Shown here one piece after another: positions 1 through 6,983 of a stretch of 9,436 nucleotides of DNA. Source of the stretch: Patescibacteria group bacterium (GTDB lineage: Bacteria > Patescibacteriota > WWE3 > 2-01-FULL-39-13); assembly GCA_030916925.1 (NCBI GenBank), contig JAUPVU010000059.1, positions 1 to 9,436 on the forward strand, given 5' to 3'. The notes beneath the pieces were generated by a model. It did no database searches. It had not been told where the DNA came from and saw only the letters and a list, made by a program, of their open reading frames with translations. The position numbers and the translations under genes were made by a program. Numbering within the stretch: the first letter of the stretch is position 1; every line of letters starts with the position of its first letter.

Positions 1-920
1 ATTTCATTTGTATTGAATTCAACTATCTTTTTTTCTTGATTTTCGTTCAAATTATGATCTTCAATGGCTATTATTTTAGCTTCCGCGAGGTCTGTTAGTA
101 AAAATAATGCTCGAAGAATAGCCGCTGTTACCATTGAAGGATTTAGAAATTTTTCGTGTCTGCTTGATGCTTCTGTTCTAATTCCGTGCTTTTGTGAGCT
201 TTTTCTAATCACTGCTTGGTTGTAGCAAGCTGATTCAAGAATTATATGACTTGTTTGTTCATCAATATCTGAGTTTGCTCCACCTATTATTCCTGCAAGA
301 GCGACCGGTTTTTCGTTATCAGAAACTACTAAATCGTCTTCTGATAGTTTTAGGACAGTATTTTGCCATGTTTTGAATTCTTCTCCATTAGTAGCTAGTC
401 TTAATGTTAATAATGGTGACCCATCTTTTTTAGCTAATTTATTGAAGTCAAATGCATGTAATGGCATTCCATATTCAAGCATCACATAATTAGTTATATC
501 TACAACATTGTTTATGGTGTTGATCCCGTAGGCTTCAAGATTATTTCGAAGCCAATCAGGGGAAGGTTTAATCTTAACGTTACTAAGTTCTACCGTACAA
601 AATCTTTTTACGATTTCAGGTTCATCCACTTTAAGGTTTTGATCTGGACTTCCCCATTCAACTTTAATTTCAGTATTTTCGAGTTTTTTTGGTTCAGTTA
701 TATTCGAATCAATGTATGCTGCATATTCTCTAGCTACTCCGATTATTGAAAGTAGATCAGGTCTGTTTTGTCTAACCTCTATTTCAATAACTTTTTGACC
801 GTTAATCTCAACTATCGGACCATCTTGCATAAATTCAAGGTCAGTCATTATTTTACCGAATTCTTCAGGTGTATGATTTAATTTTATGTAGTCTGTTAGC
901 CAGTTTAGTGGTACTTTCAT
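1..920 (-). CDS. pheT: Phenylalanine--tRNA ligase beta subunit, N-terminal 306 residues (partial, runs off left edge)
   Basis: Beta subunit of the heterotetrameric class IIc PheRS, which charges tRNA-Phe in the cytosol; it also carries the editing site that removes misacylated Tyr. I translated it by hand from the ATG at 918-920; the frame stays open to base 1. Residues 1-35 (MKVPLNWLTDY...) join directly to VIEIEVRQNRPDLLSIIGVA at 44-63, matching the two halves of the B1 core. The roughly 110-residue OB-fold tRNA-binding domain (B2) that normally sits between them is absent. The B3/B4 editing region follows: NNVVDITNYV (137-146), MPLHAFD (152-158, conserved His), ILESACY (227-233, conserved Glu) and RTEASSRHE (248-256). 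The catalytic-like core and C-terminal domain lie outside the window. The start is 3 nt after the pheS stop, with no Shine-Dalgarno sequence. Identity is firm; the domain loss rests on alignment by eye to the E. coli protein. Confidence 0.96.
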   Translation of the reverse strand, partial: MKVPLNWLTDYIKLNHTPEEFGKIMTDLEFMQDGPIVEINGQKVIEIEVRQNRPDLLSIIGVAREYAAYIDSNITEPKKLENTEIKVEWGSPDQNLKVDEPEIVKRFCTVELSNVKIKPSPDWLRNNLEAYGINTINNVVDITNYVMLEYGMPLHAFDFNKLAKKDGSPLLTLRLATNGEEFKTWQNTVLKLSEDDLVVSDNEKPVALAGIIGGANSDIDEQTSHIILESACYNQAVIRKSSQKHGIRTEASSRHEKFLNPSMVTAAILRALFLLTDLAEAKIIAIEDHNLNENQEKKIVEFNTNE

Positions 921-923
921 ATT

Positions 924-1934
924 CTATTGATAAACAATGCTTCCATTAAATAATAATCGCATATCTCGTATACCATATTTAGACATAACGATTCGATCAA
1001 GTCCCCATCCAAAAGCAAATCCAGAATAAACATTCGAATCGATGCCTGCCATTTCTAAAGTTTTAGAATGGATCATTCCACCACCTGCAATTTCTATCCA
1101 ACCTCGATATTTGCATATTTCACATCCGACACCATCACAGAATTTACATTTAATATCTGGGCTCATGCCTGGTTCAACCTCTGGGTAAAATTTAGATCTG
1201 AATCTAATTTCCGTATCCTCTCCTAAAACAAATTTAAGTGATTTAGTGAACATCCATTTAAGGTGTCCTAAATCTACATTTTTATCTACATAGACTCCTT
1301 GAAACTGATCGAAATAACTTGTGTTACTTTTGTTTGCAGTTTCGTTTCGAAAGGCTTTTCCTGCACTAACAAATCTAATTGGTGGCTTTTGTTCTTTAAG
1401 TTGTCTTGACTCTATACTTGAGGTTTGAGTTCTTAATAATTTATCTGGTTGTAGTAAATAAAAGGTGTCTTGTAAATCTCTAGCAGGATGGTCTTTGCCC
1501 ACACCTAGCATTTCAAAATTGTGTTCGTCATCTTCGATTTCTGGTCCTTCAAATACTGAAAAACCGTAGTAATGAAAGAATTGATAGAGTTGTTCAGTTA
1601 CAAGTGAAACCGGGTGGAGGCTTCCTAGTGAGGTTGGTTTAACCGGTATAGTTAAATCGACTGTTTCTTTTGATAATTCTTCATCTTTAGCTTTTTCTTT
1701 TGCAACCTGAATATCTTCGGTAATATTAGACTTAATTCGGTTGATTTCACGTAAGAGTTCGGTGCCGTCTTCTTTGGCTTCTTCTCTAATTTGTCTTATT
1801 AGTTTGTTAATTTCGCCATTTTTGCCGAGATACTTGATATAAATTGAGTCTAAATCAATTGATTCAATGTCGTCTTTAAATGAAAACTTAATTCTTTCTA
1901 TAGATTCGTGTAGAACCTTCTTCAATTCATCCAT
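924..1934 (-). CDS. pheS: Phenylalanine--tRNA ligase alpha subunit
   Basis: Catalytic subunit of PheRS; it activates Phe with ATP and transfers it to tRNA-Phe in complex with PheT. It has 336 residues, a normal bacterial length. Residues 1-90 form the charged helical arm (coiled coil) that contacts tRNA. The class II core then shows GPEIEDDEHNFEML (130-143), DHPARDLQDTFY (148-159), LLRTQTSSI (166-174), a motif 2 region around AFRNETANKSNTSYFDQFQG (194-213), and motif 3 GFAFGWGLDRIVM (305-317). Cys263, Cys266, Cys271 and Cys274 make a CxxC-x4-CxxC knuckle just before GWIEIAGGGMIH; this is a known variant, also seen in Firmicutes PheS, and probably binds zinc. Starts at ATG 1934, 14 nt after the rplT stop; stop TAG. 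The cluster position after rplT matches E. coli. Confidence 0.98.
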   Translation of the reverse strand: MDELKKVLHESIERIKFSFKDDIESIDLDSIYIKYLGKNGEINKLIRQIREEAKEDGTELLREINRIKSNITEDIQVAKEKAKDEELSKETVDLTIPVKPTSLGSLHPVSLVTEQLYQFFHYYGFSVFEGPEIEDDEHNFEMLGVGKDHPARDLQDTFYLLQPDKLLRTQTSSIESRQLKEQKPPIRFVSAGKAFRNETANKSNTSYFDQFQGVYVDKNVDLGHLKWMFTKSLKFVLGEDTEIRFRSKFYPEVEPGMSPDIKCKFCDGVGCEICKYRGWIEIAGGGMIHSKTLEMAGIDSNVYSGFAFGWGLDRIVMSKYGIRDMRLLFNGSIVYQ

Positions 1935-1948
1935 TAATAGTATTGTAG

Positions 1949-2299
1949 TTAATTTTCCCTAACTTTGTTAAGGACCAATTTGAAAGTTTCTGGATGGGCT
2001 GCTGCCATTTCAGATAATACTTTTCTATCTAATTGTAGACCAAATTTTTTTGTTAAGTTTATGAATTGGGAGTAATTTATTCCCTCGGCTCTTAATGCAG
2101 CATTCAATCTTATAATCCAAAGGGATTTCATATCTCTTTTCTTTTGTTTTCGGCCATTAAATGCATATTCTCCAGCCTTTAAGAAAGCTTCGTTTGCTCT
2201 TCTATATAGTTTACTTCTAGATCCCCAGTATCCTTTTGTCTGGCTAAGAACTTTCTGATGTTTTTTTCGTCTTACGACACCTGTTTTTGATCGTGACAT
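1949..2299 (-). CDS. rplT: 50S ribosomal protein bL20
   Basis: Early-assembly protein that binds 23S rRNA domain I and is needed to start 50S assembly. At 116 residues it is close to the usual 117-118. The basic extended N-terminus (SRSKTGVVRRKKHQKVL) and the conserved GYWGSRSKLYRRANEAFLKA and YAFNGRKQKKRDMKSLWI segments identify it, followed by the globular RNA-binding C-terminal half (INLTKKFGLQLDRKVLSEMA). It lies 7 nt after rpmI and 14 nt before pheS, in the standard infC-rpmI-rplT order. In other bacteria L20 represses this operon by binding a leader or the infC-rpmI junction; here the gaps are too short to show such a structure. Start ATG, stop TAA, no evident Shine-Dalgarno sequence. 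Confidence 0.98.
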   Translation of the reverse strand: MSRSKTGVVRRKKHQKVLSQTKGYWGSRSKLYRRANEAFLKAGEYAFNGRKQKKRDMKSLWIIRLNAALRAEGINYSQFINLTKKFGLQLDRKVLSEMAAAHPETFKLVLNKVREN

Positions 2300-2306
2300 A
2301 TATTAC

Positions 2307-2501
2307 TTAACTAATAATCATTAATTTTATCTTCTTGGCAAATCCTTTAGACACAGTTGAAGTGTGCTTCTTTCTAGATTTAGTTGAAGAATCGTCTCTT
2401 CTGTTAAGGTGTGAAATATTACAGTGCTTCTTTCTGAGCTTTCCTTTTCCTGTAATTTTGAACCTTTTCATTACAATTTTTCGACTCTTGGCTTTTGGCA
2501 T
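2307..2501 (-). CDS. rpmI: 50S ribosomal protein bL35
   Basis: Small basic protein of the large ribosomal subunit. It has 64 residues (family usually 64-66). The opening MPKAKSRKIVMKRFKITGKG and the pattern HxNISHLNRRDD...KSRK are typical: a Lys/Arg-rich tail that threads into 23S rRNA. The stop is TAA and the start ATG. It sits 15 nt after the infC stop and 7 nt before rplT, so the three genes are surely one transcript. There is no strong Shine-Dalgarno sequence upstream (the gap is AT-rich), so translation may rely on coupling to infC. Confidence 0.97.
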   Translation of the reverse strand: MPKAKSRKIVMKRFKITGKGKLRKKHCNISHLNRRDDSSTKSRKKHTSTVSKGFAKKIKLMIIS

Positions 2502-2516
2502 AGGTATTATTCTAAA

Positions 2517-3017
2517 TTATTTTGACTTTTTTGCAACAAACGTTATTGTTAAGAGCTTTCCAGTCAGTTTTAGTGGATTTTCCACCCTAGCTACTTCTGA
2601 GAGCTCCGATTCGACAATTTTAAGCTTTGTCTCTCCAATCTCGGGGTACATTATCTCTCTACCCTTAAATTGGACTGTATATTTAACTAAATTCCCATTT
2701 TCTAGGAATTTTATTCCTCTATCTATTCTAATTCGTAGGTCGCCTTCGCCAATATGTGGACCAAAAACGAACTCTTTAAGCTCAGATTTTTTCCCTTTTG
2801 CTTTTTTTGTCTTAACCTTTTGATCGTATAGATACTTATTGTAATCTTGTAGTTTACAAACAGGAGGCTTTGCCCCAGGTGTAATTTCTACTAAATCCAC
2901 TCCTTTTTCTGTGGATAATCTCAAGGCTTCACCTATTGGCAAGATTCCTATGTTTTGGCCGTCTTCATCTATGACTCTGACTGTTGCTACGTTGATTTGG
3001 TTATTTATTCTAGACAT
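2517..3017 (-). CDS. infC: Translation initiation factor IF-3
   Basis: Binds the 30S subunit, blocks premature 50S joining and checks start codon/initiator tRNA pairing. It has 166 residues, slightly shorter than the usual 170-180 because the N-terminal leader is short. The N-domain (about 1-75) contains VRVIDEDGQNIGILPIGEAL and DLVEITPGAKPPVCKLQDY (the IF3 signature). A Lys-rich linker (about 83-101) leads to the C-domain, with KEFVFGPHIGEGDLRIRIDR, FLENGNLVKYTVQFKGREI and the C-terminal beta strand. The start is an ordinary ATG that abuts the thrS stop (TAAATG), unlike the AUU used for autoregulation in E. coli. The immediately upstream in-frame TAA rules out a longer form. No Shine-Dalgarno sequence, so coupling to thrS translation is likely. 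Confidence 0.98.
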   Translation of the reverse strand: MSRINNQINVATVRVIDEDGQNIGILPIGEALRLSTEKGVDLVEITPGAKPPVCKLQDYNKYLYDQKVKTKKAKGKKSELKEFVFGPHIGEGDLRIRIDRGIKFLENGNLVKYTVQFKGREIMYPEIGETKLKIVESELSEVARVENPLKLTGKLLTITFVAKKSK

Positions 3018-4793
3018 TTATAGGTTCTGTGACTTGGATATTATCACATTTTTAATGTGATCCGTAAAGCTGGATAAACTTATGCCAAATTGTTGAGTTC
3101 CCTCGCGATTTCTGACTGAAATATTTTGTGCAGTTGACTCTTTTTCTCCCAGAATAATCATATAAGGAATCTTTAACTCCTGAGCTTTTCGAATCTTATT
3201 GCCCATTGTTTCATCTTTGTTATCTATTTCGTACCTAATTTCAAGATCAAATAAGGTAGTTGCTACTTCTTTAGCATAATCGTGAGTTTTCTCAGAAATT
3301 GGGATTATAACGACCTGTACAGGAGCTAACCAAACTGGAAAGGCTCCAGCAGTACTTTCTAATAAATTAGCTATAAATCGGCCATAAGAGCCCAGAATTG
3401 CTCGATGTAACATGACTGGGGTTTTTTCTGTACCATCCTCACCTATATATACTAAATTGAATCGTTTTGGCATTGCGAAGTCGAGTTGAACGGTACCCAG
3501 TTGTCGATCATTTCCCAGAGCATCTTTAAGCATAAAGTCTATTTTAGGACCATATAATGCGGCTTCCCCTTCCATTATTTTCGCATTAAGACTAAGCTCG
3601 TCATTAATTTCTCTAAGTAGGCTTTCGGCAGTATTCCAGTCATTGTTATCACCTATATATTTTTCAGGTGTAGAAGGATCTCTGAAAGAAAGAGATATCC
3701 ACTGATTTCCCCACATTCCAAGTGCAGTATAAAATTCCTCAATGATTTTAATTGTGTTAATTGCTTCTTGTTTGATTTGTTCTGGAGTACAGAAAGTATG
3801 GCCATCATCAATTTCAAAGGATCTGGTTCTATTTAACCCACTCATTGCACCTGGTTTTTCATCCCTGTGTTGTTGCGTAGATTCAATATATCTTATAGGA
3901 AGATCTTTATAGCTTCTTGGTCTAGAAGCATATATTTGGGTATGATGAGGGCAATTTACCGGTTTTAACACAAATTCTTCATCAAAATGGCTTGTGACTT
4001 TAAATAGTTCCTCGGAGAATTTATCGGCATGGCCTGAAATTTTGTATAAATCTATTTTTGCCATATGTGGAATATTTACTTCTTGTACTCCATATTTTCT
4101 ACTTATTTTGACAAGTGCCTTATTTAACTCATTTTTTATTATTGTTCCATTTGGTGTGTACATTACTAATCCTTTTCCAACTAGGTCTGAAAAAGTGAAA
4201 AGATCTAATTTTTGACCAAGAATTCTATGGTCATTTTGTTTGCGCTTTTCGAGTTCCTCAAGGTAAGTATCGAGTTCTGCTTGAGTAGGAAATGCTGTAC
4301 CATAAATTCTTGTTAGCATTTTGTTTTTCTCATTTCCGCGCCAGTATGCTCCAGCCGTAGATAGTAACTTGATTACGCCAATTTCTCCTGTTGAATTTAC
4401 ATGTGGTCCTTTACATAGATCAACAAAAGATGACATTTCATGAGGTTTACCAGTCCAATAAACAGTAATTGCTTCACCTTTGTTTTTTATTTCATCAAGC
4501 CATTCTTGTTTATAAGGATTCGTAAAGAATAATTCTCTTGCAGTTTTTTCGTCAATTTCTTCGCCGACGATAGGAATGTTCTGTTTTATTATTTCATTCA
4601 TTTTTGCTTCTATCTTCGGAAAATCAGATTCTGAAATATTTCCATCCAATAATTCGAAATCAAAATAGAATCCATCATCTGTTGCAGGTCCCATCGCCAT
4701 TAAAAATTGCAATCCTAAATCTCTCATAGCATGCATGAATACATGTTCTGCCGAATGTCTTATTTTAAATAGGTTTTCTTTATTTGTTTCCAT
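3018..4793 (-). CDS. thrS: Threonine--tRNA ligase lacking the N-terminal TGS domain
   Basis: Class IIa synthetase that charges tRNA-Thr and edits Ser-tRNA-Thr. The 591 residues begin directly in the editing (N2) domain: His13 and His17 (HSAEH), then Cys127 and His131 in DLCKGPH, the four-residue editing site. The catalytic core has NCPHH (280-284, where E. coli has NCPGH), motif 2 with QHRDEKPGAMSGLNRTRSFE (308-327), DDGH (329-332) and motif 3 HRAILGSYGRF (463-473). Zinc ligands by homology are Cys281, His332 and His463. The anticodon-binding domain spans about 487-585. The usual roughly 60-residue TGS domain in front is missing. Starts at ATG 4793 overlapping the previous stop (TAATG), and in-frame upstream there is a stop before any start codon. 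It heads the thrS-infC-rpmI-rplT-pheST cluster. Confidence 0.98.
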   Translation of the reverse strand: METNKENLFKIRHSAEHVFMHAMRDLGLQFLMAMGPATDDGFYFDFELLDGNISESDFPKIEAKMNEIIKQNIPIVGEEIDEKTARELFFTNPYKQEWLDEIKNKGEAITVYWTGKPHEMSSFVDLCKGPHVNSTGEIGVIKLLSTAGAYWRGNEKNKMLTRIYGTAFPTQAELDTYLEELEKRKQNDHRILGQKLDLFTFSDLVGKGLVMYTPNGTIIKNELNKALVKISRKYGVQEVNIPHMAKIDLYKISGHADKFSEELFKVTSHFDEEFVLKPVNCPHHTQIYASRPRSYKDLPIRYIESTQQHRDEKPGAMSGLNRTRSFEIDDGHTFCTPEQIKQEAINTIKIIEEFYTALGMWGNQWISLSFRDPSTPEKYIGDNNDWNTAESLLREINDELSLNAKIMEGEAALYGPKIDFMLKDALGNDRQLGTVQLDFAMPKRFNLVYIGEDGTEKTPVMLHRAILGSYGRFIANLLESTAGAFPVWLAPVQVVIIPISEKTHDYAKEVATTLFDLEIRYEIDNKDETMGNKIRKAQELKIPYMIILGEKESTAQNISVRNREGTQQFGISLSSFTDHIKNVIISKSQNL

Positions 4794-5125
4794 TATTTTT
4801 TGTATTTCTTTAATAACAATTCGAGGTCTTTCTTTATTTCCTCAACTTCAAGACTCATTTCTGTGGTTATATTAACATCTTTATATACTAAAGCGCGGTC
4901 TGATTTACGCATTGCCTGGTTTTGTTTCATTTTTAATGTTTCTTCTCTATTAGCTGCCATAAGAATAAAAATGCCAATATAGATAGCTTCCATAGAAGCT
5001 AAAGTCGTAAACAAAAGCATGTCATGAGCTAGAAGTAAAAAGACGAAAATTATTGTATGTGCCAGAATGGACCACCAGGTACCAAACATTGCGTATATTA
5101 TTTTTATAAATTTATCTTCATTCAT
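4793..5125 (-). CDS. DUF1003-like small membrane protein
   Basis: Probable 110-residue inner-membrane protein of unknown function. Two hydrophobic helices lie at about residues 17-34 and 38-58. They contain FGTWWSILAHTIIFV and LASMEAIYIGIFILMAANRE, which resemble the DUF1003 (COG4420) pattern of a Gly-x-Trp helix, an SxEAIxxxIF helix and a following N-R. The C-terminal 50 residues are charged and helical (EVEEIKKDLELLLKKYKK), probably a cytoplasmic coiled coil. I chose ATG 5125 over an in-frame TTG at 5143: the TTG lies inside the previous gene, while the ATG sits 4 nt after that gene's stop. The stop TAA overlaps the thrS ATG by one base (TAATG), so the two are likely translationally coupled. 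The family call is from pattern memory, not a search. Confidence 0.85.
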   Translation of the reverse strand: MNEDKFIKIIYAMFGTWWSILAHTIIFVFLLLAHDMLLFTTLASMEAIYIGIFILMAANREETLKMKQNQAMRKSDRALVYKDVNITTEMSLEVEEIKKDLELLLKKYKK

Positions 5126-5129
5126 ATGT

Positions 5130-5969
5130 CTATTGTAAACCAAGTCGCTTTAATAGTGTTGTATAAGCCTTCAAATTATTTACTGCGAGCCAGTCATCAA
5201 TCGGAATACTGACTGAAAAGAGTTTTTGTTCATTAGCTAACACGGGGAATAATTCTGTTTCGTAATTAAATTTCTCAATTGCGTTGAAGTCTGCAAATAG
5301 ACGTTTCAAGGCACGTGGTGAGAAAATTGTAACGCCTATGTGTGTTGGTACAGGAATTAGAGGATACTGCTCAATATTTGTTACGCGGTTTTGGTCAATT
5401 GACATTCCGGTGTAGGAATATGGAGTTTCGGTAACTATTACTACTGTCAATTCTCCACCTTGTCTAGTTCCATTAATATGACCGCTTGCTATTAGTCTTG
5501 GAAATTCTTTTGTAGAGTTAAGTATTACATCGTCAGGATTGTGAACAATTAAATTTTTATTTTGATCAATCGAACCGTTTTTTATAGCATTTAGGATTGC
5601 GCCACCTTTGTCTACTGGCCTTTCGGGATCATGGCTGTATTTAATTTTTACCCCGATAGATGTGCCATCTCCTAGTAAATTCTCTATGGTTTCGGCTTGA
5701 TGATAAACAAGTGCGACAAAATCTGTTATTCCAGCATCCCTGTACATTCGGATGGTCATTTCTATCATGGTGTCATCATTTGGAAGTTTGAATGAGTTCT
5801 TATTAGTATTTTCTGAGCCTGGTACTGATTTGAAACGGCTGCTATCTCCACCAGCCATAAGTGCTACCGTAGTATTTTTTCGGAATGTATCCCACTCTTC
5901 ATTATTTATTAAAGGGATGGGTAATGTTTTACAAATTTCTTTTTTTAGTGTATTTAACGCATTTATCAT
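5130..5969 (-). CDS. Sugar-phosphate nucleotidyltransferase-like protein (NTP_transferase family)
   Basis: 279 residues with a Rossmann-like nucleotidyltransferase fold. Visible marks are the nucleotide-binding loop ALMAGGDSSRF (36-46), a candidate catalytic Lys61 in SFKLPNDDTMIE, RDAGITDFVALVYH (77-90), PVDKGGAILNAI (118-129, like the PLGTAGAL stretch of RfbA/GlmU), HNPDDVIL (143-150, where an Asp should bind Mg2+), THIGVTIFSPRAL (209-221) and a C-terminal DDWLAVNNLKAY (258-269), like the WxDxGTPxxY end of this family. Such enzymes make NDP-sugars from NTP and sugar-1-phosphate; the substrate here cannot be told. About 11 extra residues (47-57) separate the loop from the Lys. There is no left-handed beta-helix acyltransferase domain. 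It lies 9 nt after a membrane protein gene and 4 nt before the DUF1003-like gene. Start ATG, stop TAG. Confidence 0.85.
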   Translation of the reverse strand: MINALNTLKKEICKTLPIPLINNEEWDTFRKNTTVALMAGGDSSRFKSVPGSENTNKNSFKLPNDDTMIEMTIRMYRDAGITDFVALVYHQAETIENLLGDGTSIGVKIKYSHDPERPVDKGGAILNAIKNGSIDQNKNLIVHNPDDVILNSTKEFPRLIASGHINGTRQGGELTVVIVTETPYSYTGMSIDQNRVTNIEQYPLIPVPTHIGVTIFSPRALKRLFADFNAIEKFNYETELFPVLANEQKLFSVSIPIDDWLAVNNLKAYTTLLKRLGLQ

Positions 5970-5978
5970 AGCCAGATA

Positions 5979-6794
5979 CTACAACGAAAACCTTTCTGCC
6001 TCAACGGTAATTTTTATGTTTTTTACAAACCCGATTTTTTCCAAAAATTTAAGTAGCGTTAAATCTAATATCCAAATTAGAAATCTTAAGAACGGTCCAA
6101 TTGTAAGTATAGTAATGAAAATTATTGCAGATGAAAAAATTAAGAAGTACGGTGAGTATCTATCTAATGTAACTCCTGCAGTTTGTTCAAGTTGGTCGCT
6201 AATTAGTGCGGATTGAGAGAATACGCCAATGCCAGCTTCTGTTGTAGTTTTCATATAAGTTTGAGTGGTGGTTTCAATTTGTTTAAAAATATATTCTTTG
6301 AAGTCTGAATATATTTCATCTTTAGTGTCTCCCTGCATTCCAACATGATAGAAGTTCAATGAGGTTAATAAAGCAATTGCTAATATTAAAAAAGTGACTG
6401 AGCTAGAGGCGATTGTAAGATTTACTTTGATTAAGTTCTTATATTCCGTTCGAAATTTTATTTGTACTAAAATTAAAGTTAAAAGTATTACTAGTGCATT
6501 TAGGATTAGGACAATTGGGCTTAGTCTATTTTCTTGTATTGCGATTGTAGCAATTACAGAAGTAATAAGAATTAGATAATAGCTTATATAAATTTTTTTA
6601 TTTTCATGTGTAGCAAGTATTAAGTAGTGAAAGAATAAAAATAATGAAATGAAGCACAGATAAAATAGAAATACCCAAGCAAATGCTAGTCCTTCTGACA
6701 AAAAATTATAAATAATCGTTGATGAATAATAAGCAGATAGACAAGCAAAGAAAGTACTAACGAAAATCAGTACAACTGATTTGATTTGAATCAT
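5979..6794 (-). CDS. Six-helix integral membrane protein of unknown function
   Basis: I do not recognise the family. The 271 residues hold about six membrane segments: roughly 5-30, 36-61, 69-86, 93-111, 126-146 and 214-247. The positive-inside rule puts the N-terminus, the loops at 63-68 (HENKK) and 112-124 (KFRTEYKNLIK), and the C-terminal tail (KFLEKIGFVKNIK) in the cytoplasm. The one large outside loop (about 147-213) is helical and Thr-rich (IETTTQTYMKTTTEAG), and no conserved catalytic motif was seen. No cleavable signal peptide is evident; the first helix looks like an anchor. It is the first gene after tRNA-Val (42 nt) and precedes the nucleotidyltransferase by 9 nt, which hints at a cell-envelope role (inference only). 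Start ATG 6794, stop TAG. Confidence 0.85.
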   Translation of the reverse strand: MIQIKSVVLIFVSTFFACLSAYYSSTIIYNFLSEGLAFAWVFLFYLCFISLFLFFHYLILATHENKKIYISYYLILITSVIATIAIQENRLSPIVLILNALVILLTLILVQIKFRTEYKNLIKVNLTIASSSVTFLILAIALLTSLNFYHVGMQGDTKDEIYSDFKEYIFKQIETTTQTYMKTTTEAGIGVFSQSALISDQLEQTAGVTLDRYSPYFLIFSSAIIFITILTIGPFLRFLIWILDLTLLKFLEKIGFVKNIKITVEAERFSL

Positions 6795-6836
6795 ATGTAA
6801 ATTCTAGCAGATGCAGTTTTTTAGGAAAATTAATTA

Positions 6837-6913
6837 TGGTGGGTCGTGGTGGACTCGAACCACCGACCTTTACAATGTCAATGTAACGCTCTAACCAACT
6901 GAGCTAACGACCC
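6837..6913 (-). tRNA. tRNA-Val (anticodon GAC), CCA encoded
   Basis: The minus strand folds into a full cloverleaf. The acceptor stem is GGGTCGT with ACGACCC (7 bp), the D arm GCTC-AGTTGGTTA-GAGC, the anticodon stem TTACA with TGTAA, the loop TTGACAT with anticodon GAC, and the T arm GGTGG-TTCGAGT-CCACC. The discriminator A and the terminal CCA are encoded (6837-6840). All stems are Watson-Crick paired. GAC reads the Val codons GUC and GUU; a second tRNA-Val (UAC) would be needed elsewhere for GUA and GUG. It lies 70 nt after clpP and 42 nt before the membrane protein gene, on the same strand, with its own promoter. Confidence 0.97.
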
Positions 6914-6922
6914 AATATCCGA

Positions 6923-6951
6923 ATTATCCTATAATTTAGGGCTTTCTTCAA
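6923..6951 (-). promoter_or_regulatory. Sigma-70-type promoter of tRNA-Val
   Basis: On the minus strand a -35 box TTGAAG (6946-6951, 4 of 6 to consensus) and a -10 box GATAAT (6923-6928, 5 of 6) are separated by exactly 17 bp. The -10 ends 9 nt before the first base of mature tRNA-Val, so transcription would begin just upstream of the tRNA. The position in the largest intergenic gap of the window supports it. It may also drive the genes downstream, as no terminator follows the tRNA. Prediction from sequence only. Confidence 0.7.
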
Positions 6952-6983
6952 TCATTTACTACAGATTAATGCTACTGCAGCTA

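Noticed and set aside
2335..2823. 162-codon open frame on the plus strand opposite infC and rpmI
   Set aside because: It lies antisense to two strongly conserved genes; its sequence is low-complexity hydrophobic/Ser-rich, as expected from an antisense frame, with no family resemblance.
5126..5143. TTG start at 5143 giving six extra residues to the DUF1003-like protein
   Set aside because: It lies inside the end of the previous gene, whereas ATG 5125 is 4 nt past that gene's stop and fits the spacing seen elsewhere in the window.
5752..6216. 154-codon plus-strand open frame across the nucleotidyltransferase/membrane protein junction
   Set aside because: Antisense to two better-supported genes and without recognisable motifs. 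The other plus-strand frames (3994-4215, 4800-4982, 6394-6579, 7761-8054, 8243-8458, 8461-8814) are rejected for the same reason.
6795..6816. -10-like TAGAAT just before the membrane protein start
   Set aside because: It would give an almost leaderless mRNA and the -35 position 17 bp away (TTTTCC) matches the consensus poorly; in AT-rich DNA such hexamers are common.
6953..6981. Possible hairpin after clpP (CTGCAG pairing with CTGTAG, including one G-U pair)
   Set aside because: Short stem with a 10-nt loop and no T-tract afterwards, so it is not a convincing intrinsic terminator.
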